Below, piece after piece: positions 22,290 through 33,442 of a DNA stretch of 64,000 nucleotides (positions are counted from its first letter, which is position 1; the number at the start of each line of letters is the position of its first letter). Position numbers and translations under genes: made by a program. The stretch covers positions 19,863,450-19,927,449 of the forward strand of contig CM055095.1 of assembly GCA_029204225.1 (NCBI GenBank), read 5' to 3'. The stretch comes from Diphasiastrum complanatum. Its lineage: Eukaryota > Streptophyta > Lycopodiopsida > Lycopodiales > Lycopodiaceae. The notes beneath the pieces are model-generated. The model did no database searches and had not been told where the DNA came from. It worked only from the letters and a program-made list of their open reading frames with translations.

Positions 22290-22600
22290 CTCTGATATCA
22301 TGTTAAGGATTGATCTAGTAGTTAGAAAAGTAACTATCACAGCTTAATCATCAACTCAGATTCATCAAACTATAAGGAGAGAGCACACACACCACCCACA
22401 GAAACTTGTCTACAAGTGTTATTCATAGAAGAAAAAATAGAGTACATATATACAGCCCAATTTTTTTATAGGGTTACCACTACATGGCAGTTCGGTCCCT
22501 ATAACGGGATGTATGTCCCGACTCACTAGCCACTTACTGAAGTGTATCGCAAATAAGCAACATGTAAAAAATTGCTAAATAAACATCAATCCTAATCGGG
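22290..22600 (-). repeat. Candidate copia 5' LTR with degenerate iMet primer site
   Basis: The minus strand ends …TCAATCCTTAACA directly followed by TGATATCAGAG (22290-22300), one base from the iMet primer site. On the plus strand the LTR would begin TGTTAAGGATTGA (22301). A near-inverted match, TCAATCCTAA, occurs at about 22594-22603. The outer boundary and TSD are not resolved. Confidence 0.5.
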
Positions 22601-22664
22601 TGTTCAGATAAACTGGACTTAATTACTTTACAAAAGCGAGCAAGATGTAGCAACTGTCAATGAG

Positions 22665-23660
22665 ATGCGTGGAAAGAAGAAAGTTATTCAGCCTTTAGCT
22701 CAAGGATTATCAAACCAAGCTTCTACATCAACTTCAGGGATGACAAAAGCCATAAAAAAATCATCACTTATGAATCATTCTAAGATCAATCTTTTAAATG
22801 AAGTATTGAGTAAGGCACTAGCACAATATGTGCCAGAAAACTTCAAAATTTATTCCTTGGATGAGGTAGTGACCACATTGCCAAAAGGATAGAGAGAACA
22901 TGATGAGAATCAAGAAAAAAAAAACAAGTCTACAAAGGATCGACTCACACACAATTGATGAATAGAGGACAATATTGTTCACGTGGGAGCACAACTGGCC
23001 CTCACAATTCATCAAAGAAATTATTATTGGAATATAAAATTTGTTTTGATTGGTCTTACCAAGATTTGAAGGGCATTCCATCATCAATAATTCAACATAC
23101 CTACATTTGGTCAAAGGAGCAATGCCACAAGTGAGCAAATACTACCGTTGCAACTCAAACTACACATAACTCATCAATCAAGAGTTGTAGAAGTTGCTCA
23201 ATCTCAATTTCATTTATAAAATTGAGCACACTAAATGAGTATCACCAATAGTGATTGTCTCCAAGAAGAATGGCAAGATGTGGATCTACGTTAACTTGAA
23301 GGCACTCAAGAATGTCACATGAAATGACCACCTTCCCTTGCCATCCATGGAAAACGTAATGGACTGAGTAGCTAGAGCAGTAGCCTACTTTTTAGATGGC
23401 TTTAGCAACTACAACCAAGTCAAAATTGCACCAAAGGATTAGCATAAAAGTACATTTGCCACAAAATGAGGTACATATGCCTAGAAAGTCATGCCATTCG
23501 ATCTTTGCAATGCTTTGAGCACCTTTTAACGCATCTTGCAAATGACATTCATAGAATACTTAAAAAAAATCTTTAACATTTTCTTGGATGATATTTGTGT
23601 GGCATGGGCTATTTTAAATAACAAATACTTATCTCATCTGGATAAAATATCTAGGTGACT
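22665..23660 (+). pseudogene. Ty3/gypsy reverse transcriptase remnant
   Basis: After a 75-codon open stretch (22665-22892) of uncertain nature, 23040-23660 reads DWSYQDLKGIPSSIIQHTYI, WVSPIVIVSKKNGKMWI, FLDGFSNYNQVKIAPKD, KVMPFDLCNALSTF and IFNIFLDDICV. These are gypsy RT landmarks, including the FLDD active-site box. Many stops interrupt it, and sequence resembling a copia LTR follows from about 23670. Confidence 0.82.
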
Positions 23661-23669
23661 CAAGAGATG

Positions 23670-24198
23670 AAAACTGCTAGTGCGATATATTTGATCAGAT
23701 AGATCAGTACATCTTAGCTTATTGTATATGCATCTAACTATGTTCATATATACATGACATAGTTACTCTATCACACGTCGACCTTTGAGATAATCGTACA
23801 ATAAAGCAAGTCCTGATAGGAGTAACAATAGTTTGAGATGTGAGTTGTAGCCGTTAGGTTCGAACATCTACCAAAGAGTGTCGAGTCGATAGTGTTGACC
23901 TATCAACTTTGTCGAAGGATTGTCAAGTCAAGAGATTGTCGACTTTCGAAGGATTCAACTCTTGGGAGTGGTGAATCTTTGACATTCGTTTTGACTTGTT
24001 TAGTTGACTTATAGGGTGTCAATCATATCTTGCACTTTTATGTATTTTTGCAAGTTTTTCATCTATAGTAGGTTCCCGAGTAAATAACCAAGTCTAGGAC
24101 TCTATCGTGGATACCTGCATAGAATAGTTGGTAATAAATATAGAGGCAACTAGATCGAATGGGTGTGGAAGATTTGAAGTGAAATTAAAATTCCAACA
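23670..24198 (-). repeat. Copia 3' LTR (copy A)
   Basis: On the minus strand TGTTGGAATTTTAAT starts at 24198, directly after a purine tract (AAGAGAGAG) that follows copia RNase H. The first ~110-150 bases match copy B at 25085-25243. The left boundary is approximate, set by the end of the gypsy remnant. Confidence 0.65.
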
Positions 24199-24209
24199 CT
24201 CTCTCTTAA

Positions 24210-25080
24210 TTCGACTTCAAACACTTAGAGAATCTTCAAATTTAGCATTTTCTTAAACAAAAGATGCTTATCCTTACGCAGAGCCTTGATGAAGATATCA
24301 GCGACCATATGATTTGTCGGACAGTAAATTAGCTCTGCATGTTTTAAATGTACTTTCTCTCGAACAAAATGAAACTGAATTACTATGTGTTTAGTCCTAG
24401 CATGAAATCTAGGATTGAGAGAAAATTGAAGGCAACTGATATTATCACAATAAATGGTAGTTGGCTTGTTCTGTTTGAAGTTTAGATCTTGTAGAAGAAG
24501 CCTTAGTAAGATGGCTACTTTAGTTGCTTGTGTTGTTGTTATATATTCAACTTTGGTTGACGATAGTGAGATTGACTTCTATTTTCTGTTGTTCTAGGAT
24601 ACAGTACCCAGAAGTAGACTTCCTGGTGTCTAAGTTTCCTCCCTAATCTGAATCAGAATAGCTGACAAATAAACACAATGTTATAACAGAATTACTAGAA
24701 TAACAAAGAACTTGGTTCTTTTTTGCTTGAATGTATTTCATCACTATTTTAAGTGTTTTCCAGTATTGGATTCCTAGATTTGACATGAATGGAGAAAGTG
24801 TGCTAACTATATATGCCAGATCGGGTCCGGTGCATACCATCGCATACATCAAAAAAATGAGTGGTATGGATAGTTCTTCATGTCAAAAATCTCAACAAGT
24901 GTCGAACGACACATATCTTTATTGAGTTTAAGTCATAGATCCATTGATAAATCAATTGACTTTGATTCGATCATTCCAAATTTTTCAAGCATGTTTTGTA
25001 GAAACCTATGTTTGCTTAGAAAGATTGTCTTCTTGGTTCGATCACAAAGGATTTGAGTACTAAGCAAATGAGTGAACTTG
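24210..25080 (-). pseudogene. Copia RT end and RNase H (copy A)
   Basis: On the minus strand: MMYAMVCTGPDLAYIVSTLS, WKTLKIVMKYIQAKKNQVLC and FVSYSDSD, the RT-RNase H connection and first catalytic Asp. The remaining RNase H toward 24210 (LHD-like, CDNI-like and TKHI-like stretches) is frame-broken. It parallels copy B at 25250-26130. Confidence 0.8.
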
Positions 25081-25084
25081 TCTC

Positions 25085-25243
25085 AAACTTGCGTAAATTT
25101 CCACAGGTTCTTTATTTGTAGCAGGCTCTCAAATAAATAATTAAGTTTGGAACTCTATCGTAGATACTTGAAAGAAATAGCTGGTAATGCATACATAGGC
25201 AATTGGATCAAATGGGGTTTGAAGTAGAGTTAAAATTCCAACA
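25085..25243 (-). repeat. Truncated copia LTR (copy B)
   Basis: Ends on the plus strand with AATTCCAACA at 25243, followed by a purine tract on the minus strand (AAGGGGAAG). It matches LTR copy A over about 150 bases. The rest of this LTR is missing. Confidence 0.65.
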
Positions 25244-25249
25244 CTTCCC

Positions 25250-26130
25250 CTTAATTTGACTTCAAATACTTTAGATAATCTTCAGATTTAAAATTTTTTT
25301 AAACTGAATATGCTTGTTCTTGGACAAAGTCTTAGTGAAGATATTAGCTGCCATATTATTTGTCGAACAATAAACTCTACATGTTTTGAATGTATTTTCC
25401 CTCAAACAAAATGAAATTTAATTTGTACTAGAATGAAATCTAGGATTTGAGAGTAAGTTGGATGCAACTGATATTATCACAATAGATGGTAGTTGGTTTG
25501 TTTTGTTTGAAGTTCAAATCATGTAGAAGAAGTCTCAACCAGAGGGCTTCTTTAGTTTCTTGTGTTGCTGCTACATATTTGGCTTCAGTTTAGGATAATG
25601 AGATTGACTTCTGGTTTTTGCTATTCCAAGAAATTGGTGCAGAAGATAAATACAAACAATAACCAAAAGTAGATTTTTTGGTGTCTAAGTCTCCTCCCCA
25701 ATCCAAATCAGGATAGTCGAACAGAGACAATGCTATAGCAGAATTACCAAATAATAGAGAACTTGGTTCTTTGTTGCTTGAGTATACTTCATCACTCTTT
25801 TGAGCGATTTCCAATGTTAAATTCCTAGATACAATATGAATTGACTGTATATGCCAGATCAGGTCCTGTTGCACACCATCGCATACATCAATGAGCCAAT
25901 TAGTGAGTGATATGGGTAGTTCTTCATGTCAAAAATTTAAATAAGTGTTGAAGGACATATATCTTTAGTGAATTTAAGCCTTGGATCCATTCATGAATCA
26001 ATGGGCTTTGATTCGAACGTTTCAAATTTCTCGAGAGTATTTTGTAAATAGCTTTTGTTGGCTTAGAAGTAATGTCTTCTTGGTTCTGGTGAAGGATCTG
26101 AATCCCAAGTAAATAATGAACTGGTCTAGT
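25250..26130 (-). pseudogene. Copia RNase H (copy B)
   Basis: On the minus strand: DYPDLDWGGDLDTKKSTFGY, YLSSAPISWNSKNQKSISLS, EAKYVAATQETKEALWLRLL and CDNISCIQLTLKS, i.e. the RNase H catalytic segments. Stops are frequent. It is homologous to copy A, so the 3' end of this copia family is present twice in tandem. Confidence 0.82.
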
Positions 26131-26439
26131 CCAATAAAATTGAAAAAGTCCAAATTAATTGATCATGTGTTAATGAACTCTGATTTAATAGACCTATATT
26201 ACGCGTCCGAAATACAAAATATGAGTTGATGCTCATTGTCTTAAATTCAAAACATAGAAGTTTGCGTGCACATTGTAAAATTGTCTAACTTCTGAAATTA
26301 CTGAAAAACAACTTTATACCACACACTATGTCAAAATTGTATTTGAATAGTGGTATAAAGGTGGCAACTTAAATAGACGTTAATTAAACATTTTGAGTTC
26401 AACACCAATTGACATATCACAACACTACGTTTTAAGTGG

Positions 26440-27160
26440 TGCGCGATTTACTTGTACCCTATCTTTCAAAGTGGCCATTTCAAATTCTTTCGAAAGATTT
26501 GACTTGGTAATTTTTAATAAATTCTTAGAAGCAGATAGTAGTCTACATAAAGTGCAATAAATGTGTAACTTGGACCATCATATTTAATAAAGACAATCGA
26601 GTCAACAACATTTGAATAAAAGTTATTCTATAGTAGATAATCGTTGATTCATCTGAACCAAGTTCTAGGTGCCTACTTGAGCCCATAAAGAGCTTTACAA
26701 ATCTTACAAACTTGATCTTCTAGACCTTCGATAATGTAACCTTTAGGTTGCTACATGAAAATATCTTCGTGGTTGAAACCATTCAAAAATGTGGTTTGTA
26801 CATCCATCTGAGATCTCTAGTTGTTGCAATTGCCAAGCAGATTTGAATAAAGTTCTATGTATAATCGATTCTTGGTACTTGCGAGTAGCCTTTGGCTACG
26901 AGTCTTGCCTTCCATTTTGAATCAAAATGTCATAGTTGTACTTTCTCTTGAAGATCCACTTGCAATCAATGATCTTCCTTTTGGGTGGTCGTTCGCCAAG
27001 AGTCTAGGTCTGGTTCTTGATTAGTGAATTATATTAATTATCCATCGTTGCTTTTCACATATCAGAGTCTACATTCAATAATGCAGTTTGAACAATAAGT
27101 GGCTCTTCTACCACTATCCAGAAAGCTTGAGGACTATATCTCTCTAGTACATGTGTCATT
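26440..27160 (-). pseudogene. Copia reverse transcriptase (copy B)
   Basis: On the minus strand: MDVQTTFLNGFNHEDIFM, QPKGYIIEGLEDQVCKICK, ALYGLK and APRTWF, then ALYVDYYLLL at the active site (YVDD changed to YVDY). Upstream are KMEGKTRSQRLLAS and other weak matches to the RT start. Sequence between 26131 and 26440 is probably the decayed rest of RT. It ends near 27160 against other repeat sequence. Confidence 0.82.
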
Positions 27161-27169
27161 TGAGTACTA

Positions 27170-27508
27170 CAAAGATGCAAGAGATTGATGTAGAAACCCA
27201 AAGAGATATCTTCCATAAGAATGAATGAGAGATGAATTCTTCCCATGCTTGTATGCCTACTTATATAAGCCTATTGACCATTTAGATCATCTTGCCTAAG
27301 CTTATCAACTTATGGAAGTTTCTAGGTACTTGCCAAAAACCTAGATCTAACTTGACTAGATTCAATGTATCTCTTCTAGAAATTAGAGTAGGTCCAAATC
27401 AAACCTAATTCACCTATATACTTGTTAAAAATAGTCTTAAGTTGTTATGTACAATTGGCCTCAATATGCCAAATAACAAATGACAAAAACTAATTGATTT
27501 TCTTCACA
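27170..27508 (-). repeat. Candidate copia LTR, minus orientation
   Basis: The minus strand has a purine tract (GAAGAGGGAC, 27509-27518) followed by TGTGAAGAAAATC at 27508. About 240 bases further on there is a TATATAAG box. A copia gag lies on the expected side (27.5-28.5 kb). The distal boundary and the partner LTR are not established. Confidence 0.4.
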
Positions 27509-27514
27509 GTCCCT

Positions 27515-28450
27515 CTTCAACTAGTTTTAGCATAGTTTTAACCATACAAATTTGATCCAACTTTAGAATGATCTCCATCCTAAGTATAGACCTCCTTTCT
27601 AAGGTTTTATGATGTCCAAAATAGAACCATAGCAAAGAAGACATCACAAAAGAATCAATTGCATTTTGTTCATCATTACCATCCTCATCAAAAATGAAAT
27701 TGTCTTGCTTCTCTCCTTGATCTCTTTTCTTTTTGAGGCAATCACTAGAAAAATGTCCTTTGAATCCACAATAGAAGCATTTCAGCTTAGATCTATCTTT
27801 CTTTTTTTCAACAAAAATAGAAGGCTTACCTTAATCTTGCCCTTTAGACCACTTGCCTTTGCCCTTGCCCTTGAACTTGCCTCTTGAAAACATAGCGTCC
27901 TCCTCTCCAACTTGAGATGTGGAAGTGGATCCTCCTCTTGATAGAAGCCTAAACTCCTCATTCACCAAGATTTCTTGCAAGTCCTCCATACTTGGCAAGG
28001 TCTTTTGAATAGCAAAACTTTGAACAAGATTAGCATGATCATCCAACAAGATTAGCATGATCATCCAACAAGCCATCAAAAACTACTTGTACAAAAGAAT
28101 GAGCACTTTCATCCTTCTTTTGTAAACTTTAAAATATTTGCCTCCTAAGGGTTTGACGTAGACTTAGACTCATAATTTTTTTTCAAGGTTTTCCAAGCCT
28201 CACTATATAAAGTGCCCTTACCAACTTCCTTGAGAAGTTTATTTTTCACATTCATCTTGATCACATGAAGAGATTTCTTTGCCATCCTATCATATCTCAA
28301 TTGTTCTTGAGGTGCCAAAGGTCTCCATACCTACAACAATGTCTATCAACTCATTCATCTCAAGGAGAGACTTCATTCTCACCTTCCAATTCAACAAATG
28401 AATCCAAGAAGAAACACAAAGATATGGAATCTCTCAAATCTCTTTCTTGC
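27515..28450 (-). pseudogene. Copia gag with zinc knuckle
   Basis: On the minus strand: VRMKSLLEMNELIDIVVGME (gag start region), then after frame breaks QKTLPSMEDLQEILVNEEFR, a basic GKFKGKGKGKW tract and the CCHC knuckle CFYCGFKGHFSSDC, ending near a purine tract. No pol domain lies between the knuckle and the candidate LTR, so this copy has lost pol. Confidence 0.82.
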
Positions 28451-28881
28451 ACAAAAGTAGCCAATCCAACACACGGAATCGATGACACCTAAAATATCAT
28501 GAACTTTTGCACTCTCCTAAGATTAAAACACACGCAACTTCAAAATCAAGAGATTCTTTCAACTTTAGGGTTTTCACAAAAATGCATGTATTGAATCACT
28601 CAAATTCTATATGCAAAAGATAAAAACTTGATATAGAATCTTGAAGAATGATGTAAATCCTTTCTTAGGCATTAAAACTTGTACAATTTAAAAATCAGGG
28701 AAGTAAATTGACCTACTACAGTGTTTTGACCTAAATTGAGCTTTGTGTTACAAAGATCCCTTTTCTACACTTCGAAATGCTTGATTTTGATAAGGAACCA
28801 CTCTAGCGCACTCTAGAATTGATGGCGAATCCAAATCACTCACTAGAATTGGCTTCTCCTCCAAATATGGCCTACAAAAAA

Positions 28882-28893
28882 GCTCTGATACCA
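28882..28893 (-). other. tRNA-iMet primer-binding site
   Basis: The minus strand reads TGGTATCAGAGC, directly after an LTR-like end …TTATTCACA (28894 onward on the plus strand), in the orientation expected for the gag at 27.5-28.5 kb. Confidence 0.85.
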
Positions 28894-29150
28894 TGTGAAT
28901 AAAATCAGAGCACAAAGATCTAATTATGCCCTTTGATCTTTAGCTAATTTGGAGAGTACACTAGCTTCATTACCAATGTGAAAAATCATGCATTAACTAC
29001 ACATAGAGGTCTCCATGATAACAAGACAGAGGTCCAGGCAAATAAATTTGCCACCAGTGAGAAATCACACTTATAATTCGTGAGAAATCACACTTATAAT
29101 TCGAATCCCAATGTGGTTTATCCTTATGGAGAGGCACTTCATGTGGCCTA
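28894..29150 (-). repeat. Candidate copia 5' LTR fragment
   Basis: Abuts the primer site at 28893 and begins TGTGAATAAAATC on the plus strand. The right boundary is not resolved. It contains a perfect two-copy 23-bp tandem repeat at 29057-29102. The next gene starts at 29270, so its promoter may overlap this fragment. Confidence 0.45.
29057..29102. repeat. 23-bp perfect tandem duplication
   Basis: The unit beginning GTGAGAAATCACAC occurs at 29057-29079 and again at 29080-29102, about 170 bases upstream of the ATG at 29270. Confidence 0.92.
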
Positions 29151-29269
29151 TGCAAAACAAGAGGCTCCTTAAACCCTAGTAGCTTGTTCCTTGAACCCTA
29201 GTAGCTCAGTTTCCTCTTCTCATTTCATTTTAGATAGAGGGGGAGAGAGAAAATAGAGAACTCACGAGC

Positions 29270-30547
29270 ATGGCTTCCTATTGTCCTGCTCTTCTTCCTT
29301 ACCATCAAAATCCGCATTTCTGTCTTCCGCAACAATCATGCAATGGTTTTCAGAGGCCGGGTGCACTTCTGCCGGCTGCTTCAGTTTCTGTAGACAAGCA
29401 AGAACAAACAAACTCATTTCTGTTATATTTTTTTAAGAGTAAAGGATGTTGCATATCTCAGAAGGTATGCCAGAGCAAGAGGAAGAATGCATGCAAATAT
29501 CCACATTTGTTTGCTGGATTTTGCCGATATAGTGTATTGTGTACTCAAATGCGACACTCAGAAGGAAGGGTTTTGCAGAAAGATACTCAAATGCCACACT
29601 CAGAAGGAAGGGTTTTGCAGAAAGAGGTCTCACATTCCCCAGAATGCTCCCTGGTAAATTATGAGTTTCCAAGTAGCAAGTTTGGAAATTTTGCCTTATT
29701 AGTTGAAAAAGCAAGGATATTCTTAGCAACATCAGAAAGCAACCTGAACCTCACTGGCATTTTCGTTTTAGTCCTTTTCTCGCTTGGCATTGCTGCAGCA
29801 GCCAGAGGTCCTAGGTATGGGGTTCGTTTAGGGCATACAGTTGGAATTCCTTTTGCATGTGTCTCTTCTTCGATGAGCCACAATGTAGGTGGTAGCTCAT
29901 CTACACTGGAATCTACCGATGTTGCTCAACATAACCGTGTTGAACGATCAGAAAAAAGTGAACTGTGTCAAAAATCTGAGAAAGTGAACACATCTATGGC
30001 AGTTGGGTTGGATGTGGAGGTTGAAGACAAACACTTTGTAGGCAACGCTGCAGAGGAGTGTGAGAAAGATTCTGAAGAATCTGCTATGAGAAATGTGGAA
30101 GATGCAGAAATTGTGGTTAGGAAAGATGATCTTTGGGAGCCCTCTGGGAATCCGTCTTACTTATCACCTGAGCTCAGAGATGGAGACGAAAACTATCCTA
30201 CAGAAGCCACTGAAAACGCGGAAAATAAAAAATCAATAAGTAAGGCAGAAGTTTCTGGAAGCTCTTTTGAAGGGGTTGGAGACAACGAGCCACTACAAGA
30301 AAGACCCTTGGGTTATTCTGGAAATGATGCCGCAGAGACTGATCCTAGTAGCACCAGTGGGCAGTTGTGTTCTATTCAGGGGAGCTCAAGCCAATTCAAG
30401 CATCATCAGGAACGAAATGAGGTACATGATCAAACATATGCTCTGAAGAGAATGGACGATGAAACATCAATTGACCCAGAGGCCCGAAGGTCTAGCAAAG
30501 ATCCGGTAGCTGGTACGCAACAAGATTTGTGGCCCTGGAAGAGGTAG
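29270..30547 (+). CDS. Putative plastid-targeted single-span membrane protein, possibly only exon 1 of a larger gene
   Basis: A 425-codon ORF begins at an ATG in good context (GAGCATGGCT). The first ~70 residues are rich in Ser, Pro, Lys and Arg and poor in acidic residues, like a chloroplast transit peptide. A 14-residue unit (TQMRHSEGRVLQKD) is repeated in tandem at residues ~92-119. A hydrophobic span, LTGIFVLVLFSLGIAAAA, lies at ~164-181. The remaining ~240 residues are acidic, polar and low-complexity, ending DLWPWKR. The arrangement of transit peptide, short ASxESN-like segment, membrane span and acidic linker recalls the N-terminus of the PPR protein MRL1, but no PPR repeat is seen. 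The last codons (AAGAG|GTAGTG) could be a splice donor, so the stop at 30545 may be intronic. Without alignment the function is unknown. Confidence 0.6.
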   Translation: MASYCPALLPYHQNPHFCLPQQSCNGFQRPGALLPAASVSVDKQEQTNSFLLYFFKSKGCCISQKVCQSKRKNACKYPHLFAGFCRYSVLCTQMRHSEGRVLQKDTQMPHSEGRVLQKEVSHSPECSLVNYEFPSSKFGNFALLVEKARIFLATSESNLNLTGIFVLVLFSLGIAAAARGPRYGVRLGHTVGIPFACVSSSMSHNVGGSSSTLESTDVAQHNRVERSEKSELCQKSEKVNTSMAVGLDVEVEDKHFVGNAAEECEKDSEESAMRNVEDAEIVVRKDDLWEPSGNPSYLSPELRDGDENYPTEATENAENKKSISKAEVSGSSFEGVGDNEPLQERPLGYSGNDAAETDPSSTSGQLCSIQGSSSQFKHHQERNEVHDQTYALKRMDDETSIDPEARRSSKDPVAGTQQDLWPWKR

Positions 30548-31544
30548 TGTAAGGCTTATTATCTGAGGAATTCATGTATTGGTAGGGACTTGGATCAGGA
30601 CTAGTATTGCTGCCTTTGCAGCATGATTTTTCTACTTCAATGTACTTATGACGACATTGTTTGTCCCTCTGCCTGCATGAATTTATAGGATTTATGCTCT
30701 TAGCTGTTTCAACTTGTCACGTTAAGGGCCATTGAAAGTCACCAAATGCCCCACATGTTCCTTTCAGTACCACTTCAATGGCAGACTTCCCATTCGCTCT
30801 GCTCTACTAAGCAACTAGGTTATTTCTGCGGACAACTATTTATAGTACTTCAGCCTATGGTGATCATTCATATCTTTATTTTATAGCACAATTCTTGTCA
30901 AGTGAATCAAATACTTTCTCAATCCAGCTGCATTGGTCCAACTTCCAACCTATATGGCAATTACTCCGTAATTCCCATCTTGTTTGTATTGTGTCCCTGT
31001 GACATGCAGACCAAGATTGCTTATGCAGCATATTATTGGGAATCAATTTGCAAGTGGGTAGGTGATACATTTGAAATACCTCTAGAAGCTTGTTCTTTGG
31101 GTTCCTCACATCATGAGTCAAATGATTCATTAATCTATCTGTTGCTTTGGAGTGTGGATCAAATGACATCTTATTCTTTAAAATCACCCATTAGCCTTGT
31201 TTTTGCAACACATTGTGGTACAACATATGACACCATTCTTCTTGTTGATGTTTAAAAACTCTTAAACTCAAACACTTTGATGTGTAACGTTTAAATACAA
31301 AGGATTGTTGTAAATGTACTTTTCAGCAATAACAACAATTCTCAATCCATCTTATTAGTACGTTGGCATACAACAAACTTCAAGGCTCCTTGATTAACAA
31401 TTCAAGAGCTTCAGAGTGTTTGAACTTTGAAGGACGAGCTTTCTTCACATTGCACCTTTTTGAACCTCTATCTTTAGATGTGCCTTGACTTTTAGCCTTG
31501 CCTCAGCCCTTACATAAGCCTTGCACATTTGAAGTCCTTCCTAA
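30548..31544. other. 3' flank or intron of the preceding gene, no further exon recognised
   Basis: A 117-codon ORF at 30902-31255 is present but has no recognisable motif and no flanking splice support. I see no PPR-like repeat or repeat boundary here. Confidence 0.4.
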
Positions 31545-31803
31545 TGTTAGGATCTTGGGAAATCTCGTGGAGATTGAGATACTCTTACCAACTCATGTGC
31601 TCCTACAAATCTCCCCAACCGTACTTTGATAATAGTGCTAGATTATAGATGTAGATCCCATATGTACCAGAGCACCTCTTGTGTACCTGTGTCCTTGTAT
31701 ATTGATTGGGCAATTGCATGGCACTTTGTCCACTTGACGTTGGCATCCTTGCCAGATAGCTCATCTAATTGATAGTGTTGAACAACAAAATTGATTGTGC
31801 ACA
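31545..31803 (+). repeat. Candidate copia LTR ending at a primer site
   Basis: Ends …TGCACA at 31803, immediately followed by the iMet primer site. A TGTTAGGATC at 31545 is the most likely start, giving 259 bp, but other starts are possible. No gag follows downstream. Confidence 0.45.
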
Positions 31804-31816
31804 TGGTATCAGAGCC
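31804..31816 (+). other. tRNA-iMet primer-binding site
   Basis: TGGTATCAGAGCC is adjacent to the candidate LTR end. Confidence 0.85.
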
Positions 31817-32579
31817 TTGTTGAGGTACAGGTCAAAGTTTGCTACAGCTGAATTTCAACTTCAGAACTGATTTTGTAGTTCCTGTGGTGCTCGAAGGATT
31901 TGAAAGAACCGCTTTTTGTTTGAAGGAAGATCGTTTACACTCAATAGAATACCATTCAATGTGCTGTAAACTCTAGCATATAGCTATGTGTTTGGTGACC
32001 TCAATGCATTGGATCTTGTCAAAAGAATTTCTGAGATAGTTAAAGTATTCTGTGGAGAAAGCCTAATCTTTCACCATAGTTAGTGTTTTTTGGAGCTGTA
32101 AAATTGTACAATAGGGCGTTGAGTAGGGCGACACAGATCGCAAATTTTGGCAGCCATCATCAAGGGTCTTGGATCCATCCATAGGAAGGAGGAAAAAAGA
32201 ATTATTTTCAAAGAGGAGGAGGAGGAGAGGACCTCGCGTGCGCTTAGTGGAGGAGGTGAAGGAAGTAGTGGCTGAAAGTGTTTGGCTGCACAAGGACTCC
32301 GTTTGGGGGAAGGTGCGCAGGCAAGTGCCCTTCCTGTTAACCTTTTGGAATTATTAAAATGGAAGGGGAAAAGGAGAAGGTACAATCTTGCATGTCTCTT
32401 TCATTATGGTACTCTTTACAAAGAGTACTTCATAAGACTTTGTGTATTAAGTATTAAAATCTTTGTAAGCTTTTAAGCACAAAATAAAGTTTACAAAGCA
32501 ACATTCAAAAAGTTTCAACCTTATGAAACTTTTGACACATCACAACTCAAATTTTTGGGGCCATGTGCTTGCTAGGTGC
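31817..32579. other. Leader of a lost element, no gene recognised
   Basis: About 760 bases between a copia primer site and the target duplication of the next gypsy element. It includes a purine-rich stretch (about 32190-32250). Overlapping ORFs on both strands lack motifs and are not called. Confidence 0.4.
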
Positions 32580-32584
32580 CACCC

Positions 32585-32942
32585 TGTTACGAGCACATCA
32601 CCAGTGCCGAACCCTAGAGAACACAGGAGATCAGATACCACAGTCAGGGTTGTGTTCAGCGTATACGACCAACAGGGCAAGACAGTGTGAGTAGTGTGCC
32701 CCGGCACGGTCCATAGCCATGGTGGGCCTAACACGGCCTAGGGACCCTGTCAACAGGATAGGGCCCCGTGATGGGTCCCGACATGCAGTCGGCCACGTCA
32801 GAGCCATGTGGCCGACACTTGGCAGTACGCATGCTACCAGGCCTCGCACTGGGCTAGGAGGGGCTTGCTCCATATCAGGGAGTAGGCAAGGTTGGGTGGA
32901 TCAGTTAGTGTTTGCCCTACTGTGGCGTTGAGACCTCTAACA
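32585..32942 (+). repeat. 5' LTR of the gypsy element
   Basis: 358 bp, TGTTAC…CTAACA, preceded by the target duplication CACCC. Its last ~100 bp match 37563-37666 almost exactly. Confidence 0.93.
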
Positions 32943-32943
32943 C

Positions 32944-32956
32944 TGGTATCAGAGCC
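32944..32956 (+). other. tRNA-iMet primer-binding site
   Basis: TGGTATCAGAGCC lies one base after the LTR end. Confidence 0.92.
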
Positions 32957-33442
32957 ATCTCCATCTTTGGGAGTTTAGTTTTAGCAAGGGAGAAAGAAAT
33001 TAGAGATACAGATCCAGCGCTGTAGAGACAGCTTTCTACCGTGAAAATCTTTGTAGAATTACTTGCTTTTTGGATAGAATCTGAGTCAGATTCCTAGTGC
33101 AGGTCAGTTGCTGCAAAATCAGCTATCCATCCCTGATTTTTGAGTGCAAAATTTGGAAATCAGAGTGGAATTCAGAAAGGGTTTGAAGTGCAGGTTCAGC
33201 GCTGATGGTACTTCTGCAAATCTGGAAATTTGGAACCATTGGGGGCCTCAAATTGGAGATTTCTTGAGCAAATAGGTCGCTGATCAGACAGCGAGGGAGG
33301 AGAGCAAGAAAAATCAGAATTTGCTTTTGAGCCTTCGAACCTGTTTTGCCAGATCAGAAATCTCAGGTAGAACTCCAGTCAGTCCAGCGAGCACGGGCCT
33401 TCTCCAATTCGGGGAGGCATCGGCGAACTTGAAACAGAAGCC

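Noticed and set aside
30902-31255. 117-codon ORF downstream of the 29-kb gene
   Set aside because: No motif, no splice support, and no similarity to PPR repeats that would extend an MRL1-like protein.
32063-32385. Minus-strand ORFs with a Ser/Pro-rich, transit-peptide-like composition
   Set aside because: No joinable downstream exons; composition comes from a purine-rich tract on the other strand.
14488-32956. TGGTATCAGAGC stretches as possible tRNA gene pieces
   Set aside because: They are primer-binding sites next to LTRs; no cloverleaf surrounds them.
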